Positions 22,171-34,441 of a stretch of 64,000 bases of DNA are shown one piece after another. Under the pieces are notes generated by a model. That model had not been told where the DNA came from, ran no database searches, and saw only the letters and a program-made list of their open reading frames with translations. The first letter of the stretch is position 1, and each line of letters begins with the position of its first letter. Source of the DNA: Melastoma dodecandrum. Lineage: Eukaryota; Streptophyta; Magnoliopsida; Myrtales; Melastomataceae. A program made the position numbers and the translations under genes. The stretch lies in contig JARUPY010000087.1 of the NCBI GenBank assembly GCA_029817715.1, forward strand, positions 2,480,001 to 2,544,000. The letters are read 5' to 3'.

Positions 22171-22696
22171 AAGAAGGGGCAAATTGTAGATCTCTCAAAT
22201 AGTAAATTACCACGGTGGAAGTATTGGAGTATTCGTTCCGTTTAAATGGTCTCAAACGTTGATTGGTTTCAACACCTTTGCACAAAAATGACAAATTTTT
22301 AATCAGTCGTGGGCGTTCATTTACAATAATTAAGCCTTGACCACATGAGATTAGGCTTAGATTAATTTTAATACTAATTAAACATGACCAATGGTGTTAA
22401 AAATGTGAATTTTAACACTCATTAAATTTACTCAACGATATTTCGTGGAATCAAAATCTCAATTAAAATCTCAATTAATTGAGATTTACTATGTGAGGTC
22501 ACCTTCTTTGGAAAACAAAATGAAGAAATGAAAAAGCCTCGACGACGACAGATGCAATGAAATAAAATAAAGAATGGGAGAGGCAATTCCTTGCAGTCTG
22601 CCCTCCCAATGAATTGGTCAAAATTATAAATGGGAGAAAGACAAATAGAGGAAATGAAGGCAACATAGAGAGGATACGATAAAAAGGAAAACAATG
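22171..22696 (+). repeat. Polypurine tract and LTR start of an older element
   Basis: AAGAAGGGGCAAAT (22171-22184) followed directly by TGTAGATCTCTCAAATAG looks like a polypurine tract and an LTR 5' end on the plus strand. Element A begins at 22697, so it may have inserted into this LTR. The continuation on the far side (35268 onward) was not clearly matched. Confidence 0.35.
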
Positions 22697-23637
22697 CGTT
22701 CGCGTAGAAAACGGATCACGTCGGAAATATTTGACAATTGAACTCATATAGAAATGTATGTGGTCGCCAGAAAGATGAATTTCAATAATAAAAAATACGA
22801 CCGTACAAATTCAGAGTTTCGGAAGAGAACTTAGAATCTTACAGACATAAAACTGAACGAAAAAGGGGTGATACGGTTGACGTAGGCGTCGTAGACTCGC
22901 TGCTGACGTCGTAGACTCGCTTAGACTCGCTACAGTGCGTTGCGCCGTAGACTTGTGTGACGGTAGAAGTGCTGGCGGATGGATGTTGCCCCGGTTACCG
23001 TTGCTCGCCGGGACGGTGGAAGTGCTGGCGGAGGGTTGTTGCCCCGGTTACGGTTGCTCGCCGGGACGGTGGAAGTGCTGGCGGAGGGTTGTTGCCCCGG
23101 TTACGGTTGCTCGCCGGGACGGTGGAAGTGCTGGCGGAAGGTGATCACCAAAGCTACGGTTGCTCATTCTTGTGTTGAAGGTAGTGACCAAATAACCCAG
23201 GCCGAGGTATCTACTGAAATCTAAGGGTGACGAGCAATGCAAATCTGTGTTTGGCTGATTGATCGTGCCTTTTCCTAAGGAAGATCTATATCTTTTATAC
23301 TGGATCTTACTTGTCCTACACGTTTCGCACGTCCTCAAAACGATCCCTCAGATCGTGGCTCAATCTTAACTTCTCTCCAGGAATCTCGGAGTCTGTTTTA
23401 AAGTATCCTTTTAATTTTCTCAGTTGTGTGTTGGGATCGTGTGTGTGGGATCGTGTGAGCATGGGTTGACGCAAGCCGTAGACTTAGCTCAGGCCCAAGA
23501 CATTCTGCAGTGTCAATACGTTGACGCAGGCCGTAGACTTAGCTTAGGCCTGCATCCTACGTCGGGCTGTAGACTTAGGACTACTTTTCTGGGCTTGTAG
23601 ACTTAGCACAGGCCCAAGATATCCCATAGTGTCAACA
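22697..23637 (-). repeat. 3' LTR of element A
   Basis: 941 bp, ending on the plus strand in GTCAACA. Minus-strand TATAAAAG at 23292-23299. It holds four 53-bp units (22962 onward), about two more than the other LTR of the same element, which explains most of the length difference (941 against 826 bp). Primer-like decamer at 22760-22769. Confidence 0.95.
22962..23165. repeat. 53-bp tandem repeat in element A 3' LTR (about 4 units)
   Basis: Unit starts at 22962, 23015, 23068 and 23121; consensus GGTGGAAGTGCTGGCGGAGG then GTTGTTGCCCCGGTTACGG and TTGCTCGCCGGGAC. About two units are present in the 5' LTR (34697-34800). The element B LTRs carry the same unit in the other orientation (about 43745-43895, 55065-55215). 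It lies downstream of the LTR TATA box, in the presumed transcript leader. Confidence 0.9.
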
Positions 23638-23654
23638 TAAGCCCCCCTTTTTTT
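23638..23654 (-). other. Polypurine tract of element A
   Basis: Minus strand AAAAAAAGGGGGGCTTA next to the 3' LTR start TGTTGACA. Confidence 0.85.
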
Positions 23655-23824
23655 GCTGAGGTGACTTCTGTCGCCTGAGCACAGCTGTCGGCTTTTTGGT
23701 TTTAAAAGGAGAACGTTTTGTTTTCCCTCCTTTCACTTGCGACGTACGTATTAGCCTTCTTCTCTCCGCAATCTTGCTCTTCCCGAAACCCTAGCCTTCT
23801 TCTCAAGAAAGCTCCTCTCCTATC

Positions 23825-26787
23825 ATGTCGAACCTTGCCTCTTTCCAGTGGCACCAGCAACGCGCTGGCCCTTCCGGCGTCGTCTAGACTTCAGACGGCC
23901 AAGGCCTAACCTTAGGTCCCGTTCTTGACTTCGCACTCTTCCCCGACCCTGTTTCTCACGAGTATCTGATCACAGAGTGCCAAATCCCTATCTATCGGGA
24001 GCGTTTCATCGACCCACTTGGCTGGGAGAAGAAGAGCGGCTTCCTATGCTTCCCCTCTGCGGATAAGACCCTAGTACGGGAATGGTTCTTCCATTGGCAA
24101 GAAAGGCTGGAAAGCAAGTTGAAGGTCTGCGGGATTTGGTCCTTCCTGAAGCGTTCTCTGGTGGCAAAACACTGCGACCCGCGGGTATGCGCCAGTCTCC
24201 TCCACTTCTTGAATAGCTCAGTCAACTGCTTCTACTTTCCAGAAGGTCCGATGACTATCACATTGGAAGATATCTATTTCTTGACGGAGAGTTATGTAGT
24301 TGGGACTCCCGTTCGTCTCTACTCCCTGGACAGTGACTATAATCCGTCAGGGATGCTCCAGATTTTGGATACGGCGACGAGGCACCTCCAATTACTTAAA
24401 GGTCGTTCTCTCTCTGCTTGGGGAAAGGCTGAAGAAGAGGAGTTTTTCAGTGTGTGGCTGAGCAAGTACGTATTTTGCTTCCCTGGCAAGAGCGTACCAA
24501 AATTGGTTTACGGGATTGCCAACTTTTTGAGTAACGCTTCCAGCAAGGTAGCTTGGGCGCCCTTCTTGTTGGGTATTATCTATCAAAGCCTGCATAGGAA
24601 TAGCTCTTGCACGAGCCCCTTCCCCAAATATCCGGCGGGTGGCCTTCTTTGCCTCGTGCATCTGTGGGCTTGTACATGGATGCCAGGACTTACAGGGTAT
24701 CAGATGCCCTCTGGTGCTATCATGGTTGGCTGTTATGGGACACATATGCTAGAGGCTTGCTGCTACAACAAGAGCCAGTGGTTGCATGCTTCGGTGACAG
24801 GGCATATGAGGCATATCGTCGACACTGGACGAGGGGAACGCCGTAATTGGACTTCGTTCCCTGCCGGCCACCCTGTTCTCAAGCGCCGGAGGAAGCTGGT
24901 GCCAAGCCTATATTGGGACTTTGTGCTGACTAGCAGGGACTTGGTGTGCGCCACAGAGGCAGGCTTCGGTTTTGAAGTCTACAATCCCCAGCTCTGTGCA
25001 AGGTAACTGGGCTTCATCCAAAGCTCTGCAGTCCCTTTTTCTGATACTTTCAACGCCCCAATCCATACCAGGAATAGCTGCGTCTTATCAAGGGACTCTC
25101 TTCAAGCCTCCTTGGTCCTCTTATCGAAGAAGGCAGGGCTTCAGCATATGGAGTTCCCCCTTGAGAGCACTTCAGCTTATGCTACCGAAGCCTTCTCCAT
25201 TCAGTGGGCGCTCACCTTTGGCGCCCATCGCGACAGGATGACTTTCCTTGAGATTTCTGCTGAGCCAAATCTATACCTGTCCACTGACATGATGCTGAAG
25301 TCTGGACAGAAGCTTATCACTGGTAAAAGAGGCTTAAAAGTCTCATGTCTTCGTATTGGAATACTTCCTTTTGATCTTTACAATTGTTATTACAGGTTCT
25401 GAAGATTCTTCTCCCGAGAGGAGCTCTCCTCCTCGAGCTAGTCGCTCGGTTCGGGGCGAGGGGCCTGAAGTCGAGGGGCGGCCTTCGGGGAAGCTTGGGA
25501 AACGTAAGCGCAGAACTATTTCCTCGTCATCTTCTGACTCGGAGAATACTCCGATATCCAAATTGCTAAGGCAAACTCAGTTTGTCTTCCGAGGATCTGG
25601 TTCTGCTTCTTCCAGGACTCCAAGGTTGTTGTTGACTCAGTCTACAAGCCTCCCTTTAAAGTATACAATACTTCTTCTATTCCCTTTTAAAAGTAAAAAA
25701 TGCTTACTGATTCTTATGATGTTTGGCTTTTTCCTCCTCAGACAAGAAATGATGGCTTTGGTGCCTATAGCTTCTCCTGCGCCGGAGGCTTCAATGGAGT
25801 TTGAGAAAGATGTCAGTCTCTCCTTATTAACGTTTTTTTTTCTTGGGAGTGGCCCTGTTTCTGTTTCTAATATTTAGTATGTTTTTTTAATCCACAGGAT
25901 GCCTCTCCTCCTAGCCCTCAAATCCCGACACTCGGGGAGGTGGATATTGTCATCATTGGTGCAGAGGTTGCAGCGCCGGAAGAAACAAGCGCTCCTGAAG
26001 TCAACCCATCTGTTGCTGCAGCGCCAATGACAACCTTATCTGCAGCGGAAATTGCGGTTTCGGAAAATGTTGGTACCTTGGGAGCCGATCCTGATGACGC
26101 TGTGCAACCTACTGTGGCAGTAGTTGTTCCTCTCTCCTCCCATCACCAAATGTGCCTACTGGGGAGGGTACCTCAGGCTGCCTCAGCGCTTATGACCAGC
26201 TGGTGCAAAATGTGGATCGCATCGGGAATCTTCTTCGTCTCGACAAGTTTTCTGAAGTTCAATTTAAGGAACTTCAGGGCCTAGTCGATGAAGTAGAATG
26301 CTCCCCGACGGCCAACATCCAGATGCAGGCCGCTTGTGAGGATTTCCGGGCGCAATTCTTGACCGAATGGACAGTTTACCAAGTAGACTTTCAAGCGCTT
26401 GATGACACTTCATCCAGGATTGCCCAAAGACTCAAAGCTCAGGAGGAGGAGGCAGCTGACATCAAGCTGCTTGAGGATCAGAGGAGCGAACTATCTTCCC
26501 AGCTTTCCAAAGTACAGAACATAATTAAAGAACTCTTGGATTACGAGGCCGATCTCAAAGATCGGGTGAGCACGATTGACTCCCTGCTCGACAATCGCCC
26601 TGCTCAAGCTTCTGCTCAGCGACACCGAGATGAGCTAAAGTCCTGGTATCGCCAGCAGAACGAGCTTACTATAAAGAGGACCCGTGCCAAGGTTCTTACT
26701 TTCTTGTTTGTAGAGGCTGTTAGCTCACTGCCACAGTCTGGCACTAGGAGGTTGGACCTACGAGACTTTGCTCGTAGAAGAGCTTGA
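23825..26787 (+). pseudogene. Antisense plant mobile domain (PMD) gene of element A
   Basis: Runs opposite to gag-pol, between integrase and the 3' LTR. Four exons can be read: 23825-25322, 25396-25624, 25742-25811 and 25898-26787, with GT/AG borders. Exon 1 encodes the PMD core (NSSVNCFYFPEGPMTITLED is its best signature), exon 2 a basic/Ser-rich part (GKLGKRKRR, SSSSSDSEN), and exon 4 an acidic linker and a coiled coil (AQEEEAADIKLLEDQ). Damage: TAG at 23885-23887, TAA at 25004-25006 (CAA in element B), and a frameshift near 26140. PMD proteins (PF10536) include Arabidopsis MAIN and MAIL1, and related domains are found in transposable elements; the role in the element is unknown. Element B has the same exon borders. 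Confidence 0.8.
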
Positions 26788-26932
26788 TGTTAAATGTAGA
26801 CAGCATATGTTAAGGGGTGACCCCTCCTAAGCAAACTCAATCTACGACCTGTATATTTTTATTATTTACATTTGTTCGCTGTAGACGATGCTCTGTGCAC
26901 AAGTTCACAAGTCTACAGCTATATGGACGCTT

Positions 26933-28200
26933 TTAAGACGCCTTTCTTTGCACGATTTCCTTAGCGATGGCTGGGAAACGCTTCTCCAAGGTTCTTTTGT
27001 GAGATTCCCAGATGGTCTTCTTGTATCGCTTCAGGAATTTCCCGTTAATTTTTAAAGGTTGCTTGATACCTTCGAGAGTCGATAACCTGTAGCTATTTGT
27101 TGAATAGGTTTCAACCACTCGATACGGTCCTTCCCAATTTTGAGACCACTTTCCCAAAATTTGGCTTTTCGTCTTTAAGGGTAAAACCATTTTCCAAACC
27201 AAATCGCCAACACGAAAATGTTTATGAATTACTTTCTTGTTGTAGTGCCGGGCTATCCTCTGTTTATGCGCCTCTAGCTTGTCTACAACTTCTAACCTCT
27301 TTTTTTCTAGTTCTTCCAAGGCTATATGCATGGCTTCATCTTGTAAGCAAGGCTGGGCGACACGAAGCGACTTATACCCCATTTCTATGGGCAAGATTGC
27401 GTCATGGCAGTAGACTAGCGCGAATGGGGTTTCTCCGGTACTTTCGCGTTTAGTGGCCCTTAGAGCCCATAATGTGTCGTTTAATACCTCGTGCCATTTT
27501 TTTGGATTACATCCGATCATTCTTTGAATATTATTTTTAATCAATTTGTTAGACGCCTCGGCTTACCCATTTCCTTGGGAGTAATATGGGGTAGAGTTCG
27601 AAATTGAGAAACCGAACTCTTCGGCAAATTCCCTTACCTTAGCATTGTTAAAGGCCATCCCATTGTCCACCATGATATTCTGGGGAATGCCAAATCGATA
27701 AATAATGTTAATCCACAGGAAATCAATTACCTCACTGTGGTCAATTTTCCTGTAGACTTGTACCTCCACCCGCTTAGTGAAGTAATCTGTTGCTGCTAGG
27801 ATGAACGCATCTCCCTGACTAGAATGGGGATGAATTTCTCCTATTATGTCTAGAGCCCAAGTCCTGAAAGGCCAAGGTTTGATTATGGTGGTGAGATCTG
27901 CTGCCGGAGCATGGGTCGACGGACCATGTCGCTGACAGTCTTGGCATCCCTTAGCCATCTCAATGCAATTTTTCATCATTGACGGCCAATAAAATCCATG
28001 TCTACGGATAGTCCAACACATTTTGACCCCCGACTAGTGTGAACCACAAAGGCCTTCATGAGTTTCTAGCATTATTGGAGTAGCTTCATCTAAGTCTACG
28101 CACCTTAAAAGGACTCCGTTTGCGTCCTTCTTGTAGAGGACGTTATCTAAAAGGATGTATGTCAATGCCTGGACTCTGATCCGTTGTTTAACCTTTTGAC
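26933..28200 (-). pseudogene. Integrase region of element A
   Basis: Retroviral-type integrase. The N-terminal zinc-binding part (HEGLCGSH upstream, then CQDCQRHGP) lies at about 28060-27915. The catalytic core follows, with WALDIIGEIHPHSSQGDAFI, ATDYFTK, VDNGMAFNNAKVREFAEEFG (Asp, Asp, Glu triad). The C-terminal part is HEVLNDTLWALRATKREST and VGDLVWKMVLPLK, ending RKAS. Stops are present: TAA at the end of the YYSQGNG segment (about 27560, replacing a Gln codon), and another near 28022-28030. It lies tail to tail with the PMD gene, 145 bp apart. Not functional as it stands. Confidence 0.85.
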
Positions 28201-30330
28201 TTGGATCCAATAAGAAATCTACGATTGGTTTCCTTCAATCTTCCTCTTGGTTCATGATGTCTACAGCCATAACGTCACTTCTTGGCTGTAAATGAGAGTC
28301 CATCTCTGTTAAATCTTCTGGCTTGATTCTCGCCCTATAGCCCAAGGCTGATTGTGCCAAGTTATTGGCCACTCTATTCTCGTCACGATTTACGAAAAGG
28401 AAAGCTATGCTTTCGAATTGTGCGACTAACCCTTGAACAATTTCAAGGTATAGTCGCATCTTTTCCTGACACGAACATTCTTCATTTACTTGGTTGATAA
28501 TTAGCTGGGAATCTCCTCTAATTCGCGCTCGTTTCGCTCCCAGCGATAGAAGCTCTTTTAACACTGTTATTAATGCTTCATATTCGGTGGCATTATTTGT
28601 CAACGATGCTCGTAGACGAAAGGCCAGCCTAATGTTTTTACCCATAGGGGACATTATATGTATTCCTATTCCAGTTCCATTTTTTGTAGATGAGCCATCG
28701 AACCATGCCTGCCATATTTCTTCGATCCTTTCTTCTTGGTCTATTGACTGGGCAGGGTCATGATCGGCTAGGAAATTGGCCAGTGCTTGTCCTTTAACTA
28801 ACTGCTGCGACTTATACCTTAAATCGTACGGGGACAAAATCAGACTCCATTTGCTGATTCGTCCGACTAGTAAAGGGCTTTCAAAGAAGTATTTGATTAT
28901 AGGCGACTTAGAAACCACGTAGACTTCTCGGTTCCCGATGTAGTGTCTGAGCTTCCTTATGGCATAAAATACCGATAAGCATAGCTTTTCTTTAGATGTA
29001 TACTTGACTTCGATCGGGGTTAATTGTCTTGATAAGTAGTAGACGGCTCTTTCGCGCCCGATTTCATCTACTTGTGCCATCATTGCGCCTATAGTCGTTT
29101 CGGTAGCCGCTACGTAGAGGATAAAAGGTTTCCCCTATTGAGGAGGCATTAAGACCGGTGGGTGCGTCAAATATTCTTTCAAAGCATTAAACGCTTCTTC
29201 GTGTTCTTCGGTCCATCTGTAATCGTTCTTTCCTCTCAGGATGTTAGCGAAAACCCTCGTTTTTCCCGCAACATTTCCAATGAACCTGCGCAAGTAATCA
29301 ACCCTTCCCAAGAAAGCCCGTAGCTCCTTTTTGCTCCTTGGGGCCGTTAGGCTATGAATTGCTTTCACTTTATTTTGATCGACTTCAATACCACGTTGAT
29401 GTACTAAGAAACCTAAAAAATGCCCTGCCTTAACTCCAAAGGCGCACTTGAGAGGATTCAGCTTCAGTTGGTGTTTCCTCATCTTCATGAAGGCGTTTCT
29501 TATATGTTTGATATGTAGTTCTTCCTTCGTCGACTTGACCACTATGTCATCAATGTAGACTTCTACCGTTTTTCCTAGACAAGCATCGAATATAGCGTTC
29601 ATCGCTCTCTGGTACGTAGCACCGGCATTTTTCAATCCGAAAGGCATCACCACCCATTCGAAAATGCCTAAAGGGCACCTGAATGCCGTTTTGTGAATAT
29701 CTTCCTCCGCGATGAAAATTTGATTATAACCTGAACCATCCATGAAAGACATGACTTGGTGGCCCGCGGTTTTATCTATAAGGTCATCTACGACGGGCAT
29801 AGGGAATTCATCTTTGGGAGTAGCGCGATTTAGATCTCTAAAGTCTATGCAAACTCTAATTTTTCCATTTTTCTTTAAGACCGGTACGATACTAGAGATT
29901 CACTCCGTATATCGGGATGTTCTTATGTATCCTGCTCGAAAAAATTTTCTTACATCCTCGAAAACTAGGTGCGTTACTTCTCTAGACATACGTTTTGGAG
30001 CTTGTTGAACTGGTTTGAAATCCTTCTTGATGGGTAGAGTATGTGCTACCAGTTTACGATCTAGCCCTGGCATTTCGGTGTAGTCCTAGGCGAAGCAGTC
30101 TTTAAACTCTTTGAGTACATCCTTGATTAATTCAAAGAATTCTTTATTTGTGGACGAACTGATAAAAAGGTTCCTAGGAGAAGACTCGCTACCTAAGTTG
30201 ATACTGACCAAGGGGTCACATGGGGTTAATAAAGACTCGCGATGCTCGCTACCACCTAGACTGGTAGACACGGGCTTATTACATGCATCAGGCGCTCTAA
30301 GGCCTGTTGAGTTTATTGATAAAGATGACG
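28201..30330 (-). pseudogene. Reverse transcriptase and double RNase H of element A
   Basis: The reverse transcriptase carries KKNGKIRVC, FRDLNRATPKDEFPMP, the catalytic VYIDDIVVKS and FLGFLVHQRGIEVD. One residue is missing in FMDGSGYNQ (element B has FMDGFSGYNQ) beside a catalytic Asp. A first RNase H-like domain follows (FILYVAATETTIGAMMAQ... ERAVYYLSRQL, NREVYVVSKSPI), then a second, archaeal-type RNase H (AWFDGSSTKNGTGIGIH, ATEYEALITVLKELL, GDSQLIINQVNEE, ENRVANNLAQ). The final Asp expected near VAN(D) is Asn. In-frame stops lie near 29905 (Trp to TGA in RYTE_ISSIVP), 29135 and 30086. Dual RNase H is characteristic of Tat elements. Confidence 0.85.
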
Positions 30331-30407
30331 CAGACTCATCCTAAGGACGTCCTTCCCTGTAGACTCGGAGCCGTCGGATGACATCAGCGACTGCCGCATT
30401 TTCCTTT

Positions 30408-31688
30408 TCACTCTGGCCCATAAGTCCCTTCTTTGAGGAGTTGGTCGAGCTCCAACTCCGCGCCAGGGTTCTGCTGGCTTTCCAAGGCTCCTTCTCCTGT
30501 GTGGCCATTCGTGCTCCCCTTAGCAGGGTTCTCCCCTGAATTGACTTCTTGTAGGACTTCTTCTATGTCCTTATCAGTGAACTCATCTCCCCATCCTGTT
30601 GGAACAATCGGGCCGGACTCTGGCTTGGGGTGCGATGTCCCGTAGTCTATAATATAATCGAACTTCCCGGAGGGTTGACCAAGGGGGCCGACCGTGGGAT
30701 CACCCAGCTCATACCGCTGATGCAGGGTCAGGTCCTTGATAGTCTTGCTTGTTTCTGCATGCAAAACACCTTTGTCACAACAAGAATACGCATCAGCATT
30801 CACAATCTCAATTTCAGAGTCATGCCACAATATTAGCTCCCTATGTAGTGTAAACGGGATGGCGGCGGCCTTATGAAGCCAATCACGCCCTAGTAAGGCA
30901 TTGAACGTGGGGGTTATATCTATTACAAAAAAGACGGTTTCTTTCTCCTATCGCCCTACACCCAAATGTACCGAGAAGACTCCCAAGCATTCGGACTTCC
31001 TGCCCTTAAAACCACTCACTGCGATATCTTTTTTAACCAAATCATGAAGTTTGTATCCAAGCATTCTAAACTTGGATAGAGGCAGTACATTTATAGTGGC
31101 TCCATTGTCTATTAAGACCCGACTCATTAAAGTACCGTCGAAAAAAGCAGTAATATACAAGGAATGCATATGTTGCTTCATGCTATCTGAAGGCTTTCGT
31201 AGCCAATGAAGCGGGAAACCAGATGGGCAAGGCGAAAGACGGGAGAGAAGTGGCTTACCTCTCGGAGCTTCTTTGTCTTTTGCTTTGGCAAAGTCTACAG
31301 GCAGAGTAATGGTATTGCAAGTGACGATCACTTGTTTTCTGCCATTAGCATCACTCGGGATTTCACTCCGAAGGGGGGTGTAATCAATGCTTGAGCCTGG
31401 CTCCTCCGAGTGATCTGTAGACTCGATGCGCTCAGCCTCCCTATTTGGTTCCTTTGTGCGCGTCTTGATAGGCGAGATTGCCTCCGACGGGGCGGGCCTA
31501 GGTCTCTTTGTGACGTGGTTTAAACATCTATCCATCCTTTTCCGAGCCTGTGGTGGCAAACTTGTTCTGCCAACGGCTTTCTGCCAGAATTTCGAAGGGT
31601 TAACCGCCCGAACCATTCTTGATTTCTTAGAACCAAGTAGGGTTCGACATACCTCCACGAAGTCTCTAGCGACTGTGTCGTATCCCAT
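30408..31688 (-). pseudogene. Protease region of element A
   Basis: An aspartic protease of retropepsin type: VLIDNGATINVLPLSKFRML holds the D-[NG]-A/G-T active-site region, and FNALLGRDWL the downstream flap-side motif. The frame is stopped by TAG near 30945 (CAG in element B), between GVFSVHLGVGR and the ETVFFVIDI segment. The N-terminal 160 residues (31688-31200) are a linker from Gag with RPAPSEAI and KQVIVTCNTITLP. A Pro/Gly/Glu-rich linker (30830-30408) joins it to the reverse transcriptase. The whole is one damaged polyprotein with gag. Confidence 0.8.
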
Positions 31689-31718
31689 GACCGTGCACGT
31701 TGCCTCCTGTTGTATTTT

Positions 31719-34392
31719 TTAAGGGTGCACGAGGTCATGATTACCTGTGGTCGCGAGGTGAGCAGATTGGACTATGATCTCTCCATTTGCTGATAAGTCT
31801 ACCAGCTTAAGGAAGTAGTCTACGCAGCATACCGTACAGAGCTGTGTGATTAGGATCCTGTTTCGCCCTATTAACTTGTACTTCTGGCACAGTACTTTCT
31901 CATCCAGGTATTGGGCTATTGCTGGCCCCATCCAGATTGCCTGGGCATCTACTTTGTGCGTTCCGTACCTCGGTTTGGAGCCTCTTCTGTGCGCCTCGTT
32001 GACTTGCTGCGCTTTTATCAGGTGTGTTTTCTTCTAAAGCCATCGGATGTGTTTCGCTAGTGCGACCATTGTCCACTTGCTTTGTCCTCTGCTGGGTTGA
32101 CGGGTTATCAAAATCCAAATGTCGCCTGGGGTGCTCTACAACACGGGGTTGGTGTTCGGGTGCTCTGCCCCGACCGTGAGGACCACTTCTTCCTCCTCGG
32201 ATTGTCGGCCTGCGCTCTAGACTTGGAGGGCTCTTGAGTTTCCTCTGTAAATTGCTCGGGGGCGGTCGTGCCCCTAGAGAACTTATTCCCATCGCAACCT
32301 CTTCCAGAGGGGTTAGGTCATACCAGGTGTCACCTTGGTTGTTCGGCAGGTATTTACTAAAAGTATTGCACCTATCGATGGTATGCGTATCGTCCATGTG
32401 CCAGCAACAGAGGTTTCCAGTGATTGCTTTGGCTGGGCAGGTGATCACCCCTTTGTCCGCCAGTCTACGAAACAGGTCATTTGCTACCACGGTTTCTCCA
32501 GCTACCTTTGTACCCTGTAGAGAGAAACTGGTATCATCTTCTATAAGATTTATGTCTACATCAGAAATATCGAACATATGTATAGCGATTTCATCATCAA
32601 AAGGCCTGTCGTCGACCAAAGTGACCTCGTCGACTTCCCGGAAGCATAATTCTTTTGCCTCTATAAGGTCTTGAATTATGTTCCTGAATGACAGACAATC
32701 CCTGGTCGTATGTGTAAACGACCCATGCCACTTGCAATAATTCCTAGATTTTTCTTTATCTGTCTGAGGGGTTCTATGTCCCGACTTTAGTTTAATTCGT
32801 TTTCGCTGGTAGAGCCAGTCGAAAATTGCATCCGCTTTGTCTACATCAAAAGAGTACTTTCTTTCTTCTCCCGTTTTTTGAGATGCCTTTGCCTTAGAGT
32901 TCTTCCTGGCCAGAGGCTCGCAAACTGTCGCCTCTCCTTTTACAAATTCAGCCATGTCTACCTCAACAGTCTCTAGTTGATAAGTGCGCGTAGACTGGGC
33001 CTCTTCCATCAACAACTGGTGATATTCAGTCGCTCTCCTAGCGAGATCGTAAAGATCAGCGAACCTTTCTCCCTGCAGTTTCTTTTTGAAGGGGATCGAC
33101 AAAGCGTTTAATGCCACCATCAGTTGATCCCTTTCTGGAATTGGTGGTCTACATCGGAGTAGCGCTTTTTGTATTCGCATCAGAAACTGCCCTGGATGTT
33201 CCCTGGCGGCTTGCTTCAAGCGCATAACCTCGAAAATTGACAATGGGGTATCTAGGCGAGCGAACGCTTTCATAAAGCTAGACTGCATTTCCGCCCATGA
33301 TGCCACCGATCCTGGGGGTAGACTAGCATACCACGTAAATGCATCGCCCGTGAAGGAGTTAGGGAACAGCTTTAATTTCCAAAAGTCATTAGTCGCAGCC
33401 TCCCCGATTTGATGAGTGAATCGAGCTATATGCTCTAGAGGGGTCATTTCATCATCCCCAGAGAAACGGGTGAAATCCGGTACTCTGTATCCTTTAGGTA
33501 AGGGAAAATCCCTATCAATGAACGCCGGGTAAGGGCTCCTGTAGAAACAGGGGTCGTTCTGTCTAACAGCTCCGGGTACCATCTGTTCCAAGACCTGGGG
33601 TATTGTCTCCCTTAAATTTGGAGGGGTTGGATAGCCAATTGACTCGCGCGCAGGGTCCTGACCCCACCTTTCGGTGGCGAAAGGTGCTCTTTCACTAGGC
33701 CTCAGCGGCTGTGTCTCTACAGAGGGTTTAGCGTAAAAACTCTCCGCCCGAAAAAAACCTCCTACATTTGGGGATTCTCCTGGTAGGTTTTCATCCACGG
33801 GGGCTTACCCAGGACGACGGGTAGGAACCGAAGGTGCACATCTATTTGTTTCACCCTGGGCCTCACCGTATTCATCTACCGGGTTTACCGCATAGACCGC
33901 GTTCTGTATCCATGCCGCGGGCAACCGCGAAGACGTCGGCCTAGAAGGGGACATCCTATCCCTGTTACTGACCTCTGTAACAAACTGATTCTCATGGTCC
34001 CAATGGTCATCTATTTGGAATGACACATTCCTTTTTCCTGCTCGTCGTGCATCTTCCATGAAAGAACAATCTCGGTCTACGGAGTTACTTGGCTTCGCAA
34101 CGGGTTTTGGCCTATTTAAGGCGCTGATTTGCTCTAGGATCTGAGTCATGTTACTTTCTAGTCCATAAATACGCCTATCGACCAAATTTCTCATATCACT
34201 GAACTCTTTGTGAAATTCGAGCCTGGATATGAATTCGGAGGGTGTATGTACCCCGAGATCAGTTTGACTGGCGTTCGCCTGACTGCTTAGAGTCACATCG
34301 TCCGAGTTTGCGTCTCCTTCTACGAGAACGCCGTCTTCAACCAATGGAGGTGGGGGATCTCGGCTAACTTCGCTTCTGGTATTTTTTGCCAT
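31719..34392 (-). pseudogene. Gag of element A
   Basis: Starts at ATG 34390-34392 (MAKNTRSEVSRDPPPP), 26 bp inside the primer site. The N-terminal 195 residues end at a TAA (33805-33807); the frame then continues with the Retrotrans_gag core (PDFTRFSGDDEMTPLEHIARF, WKLKLFPNSFTGDAFTWYAS). Two unusual knuckles follow, CKWHGSFTHTTRDC and CCWHMDDTHTIDRC, both CX2HX4HX4C, about 95 residues apart. Near 31900-31930 a frameshift separates the part with LCQKYKLIGRNR and LCTVCC. A TAA at 31719-31721 ends that part. Gag would form the particle; this copy cannot make it whole. Confidence 0.85.
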
Positions 34393-34417
34393 CAGTAAAC
34401 GTGAAATATTTTCTTTG

Positions 34418-34435
34418 CTCCCACTGTGGTCGCCA
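34418..34435 (-). other. Primer binding site of element A
   Basis: Minus strand TGGCGACCACAGTGGGAG, identical to element C, with a six-base spacer (34436-34441) from the LTR. Confidence 0.8.
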
Positions 34436-34441
34436 AAGACG

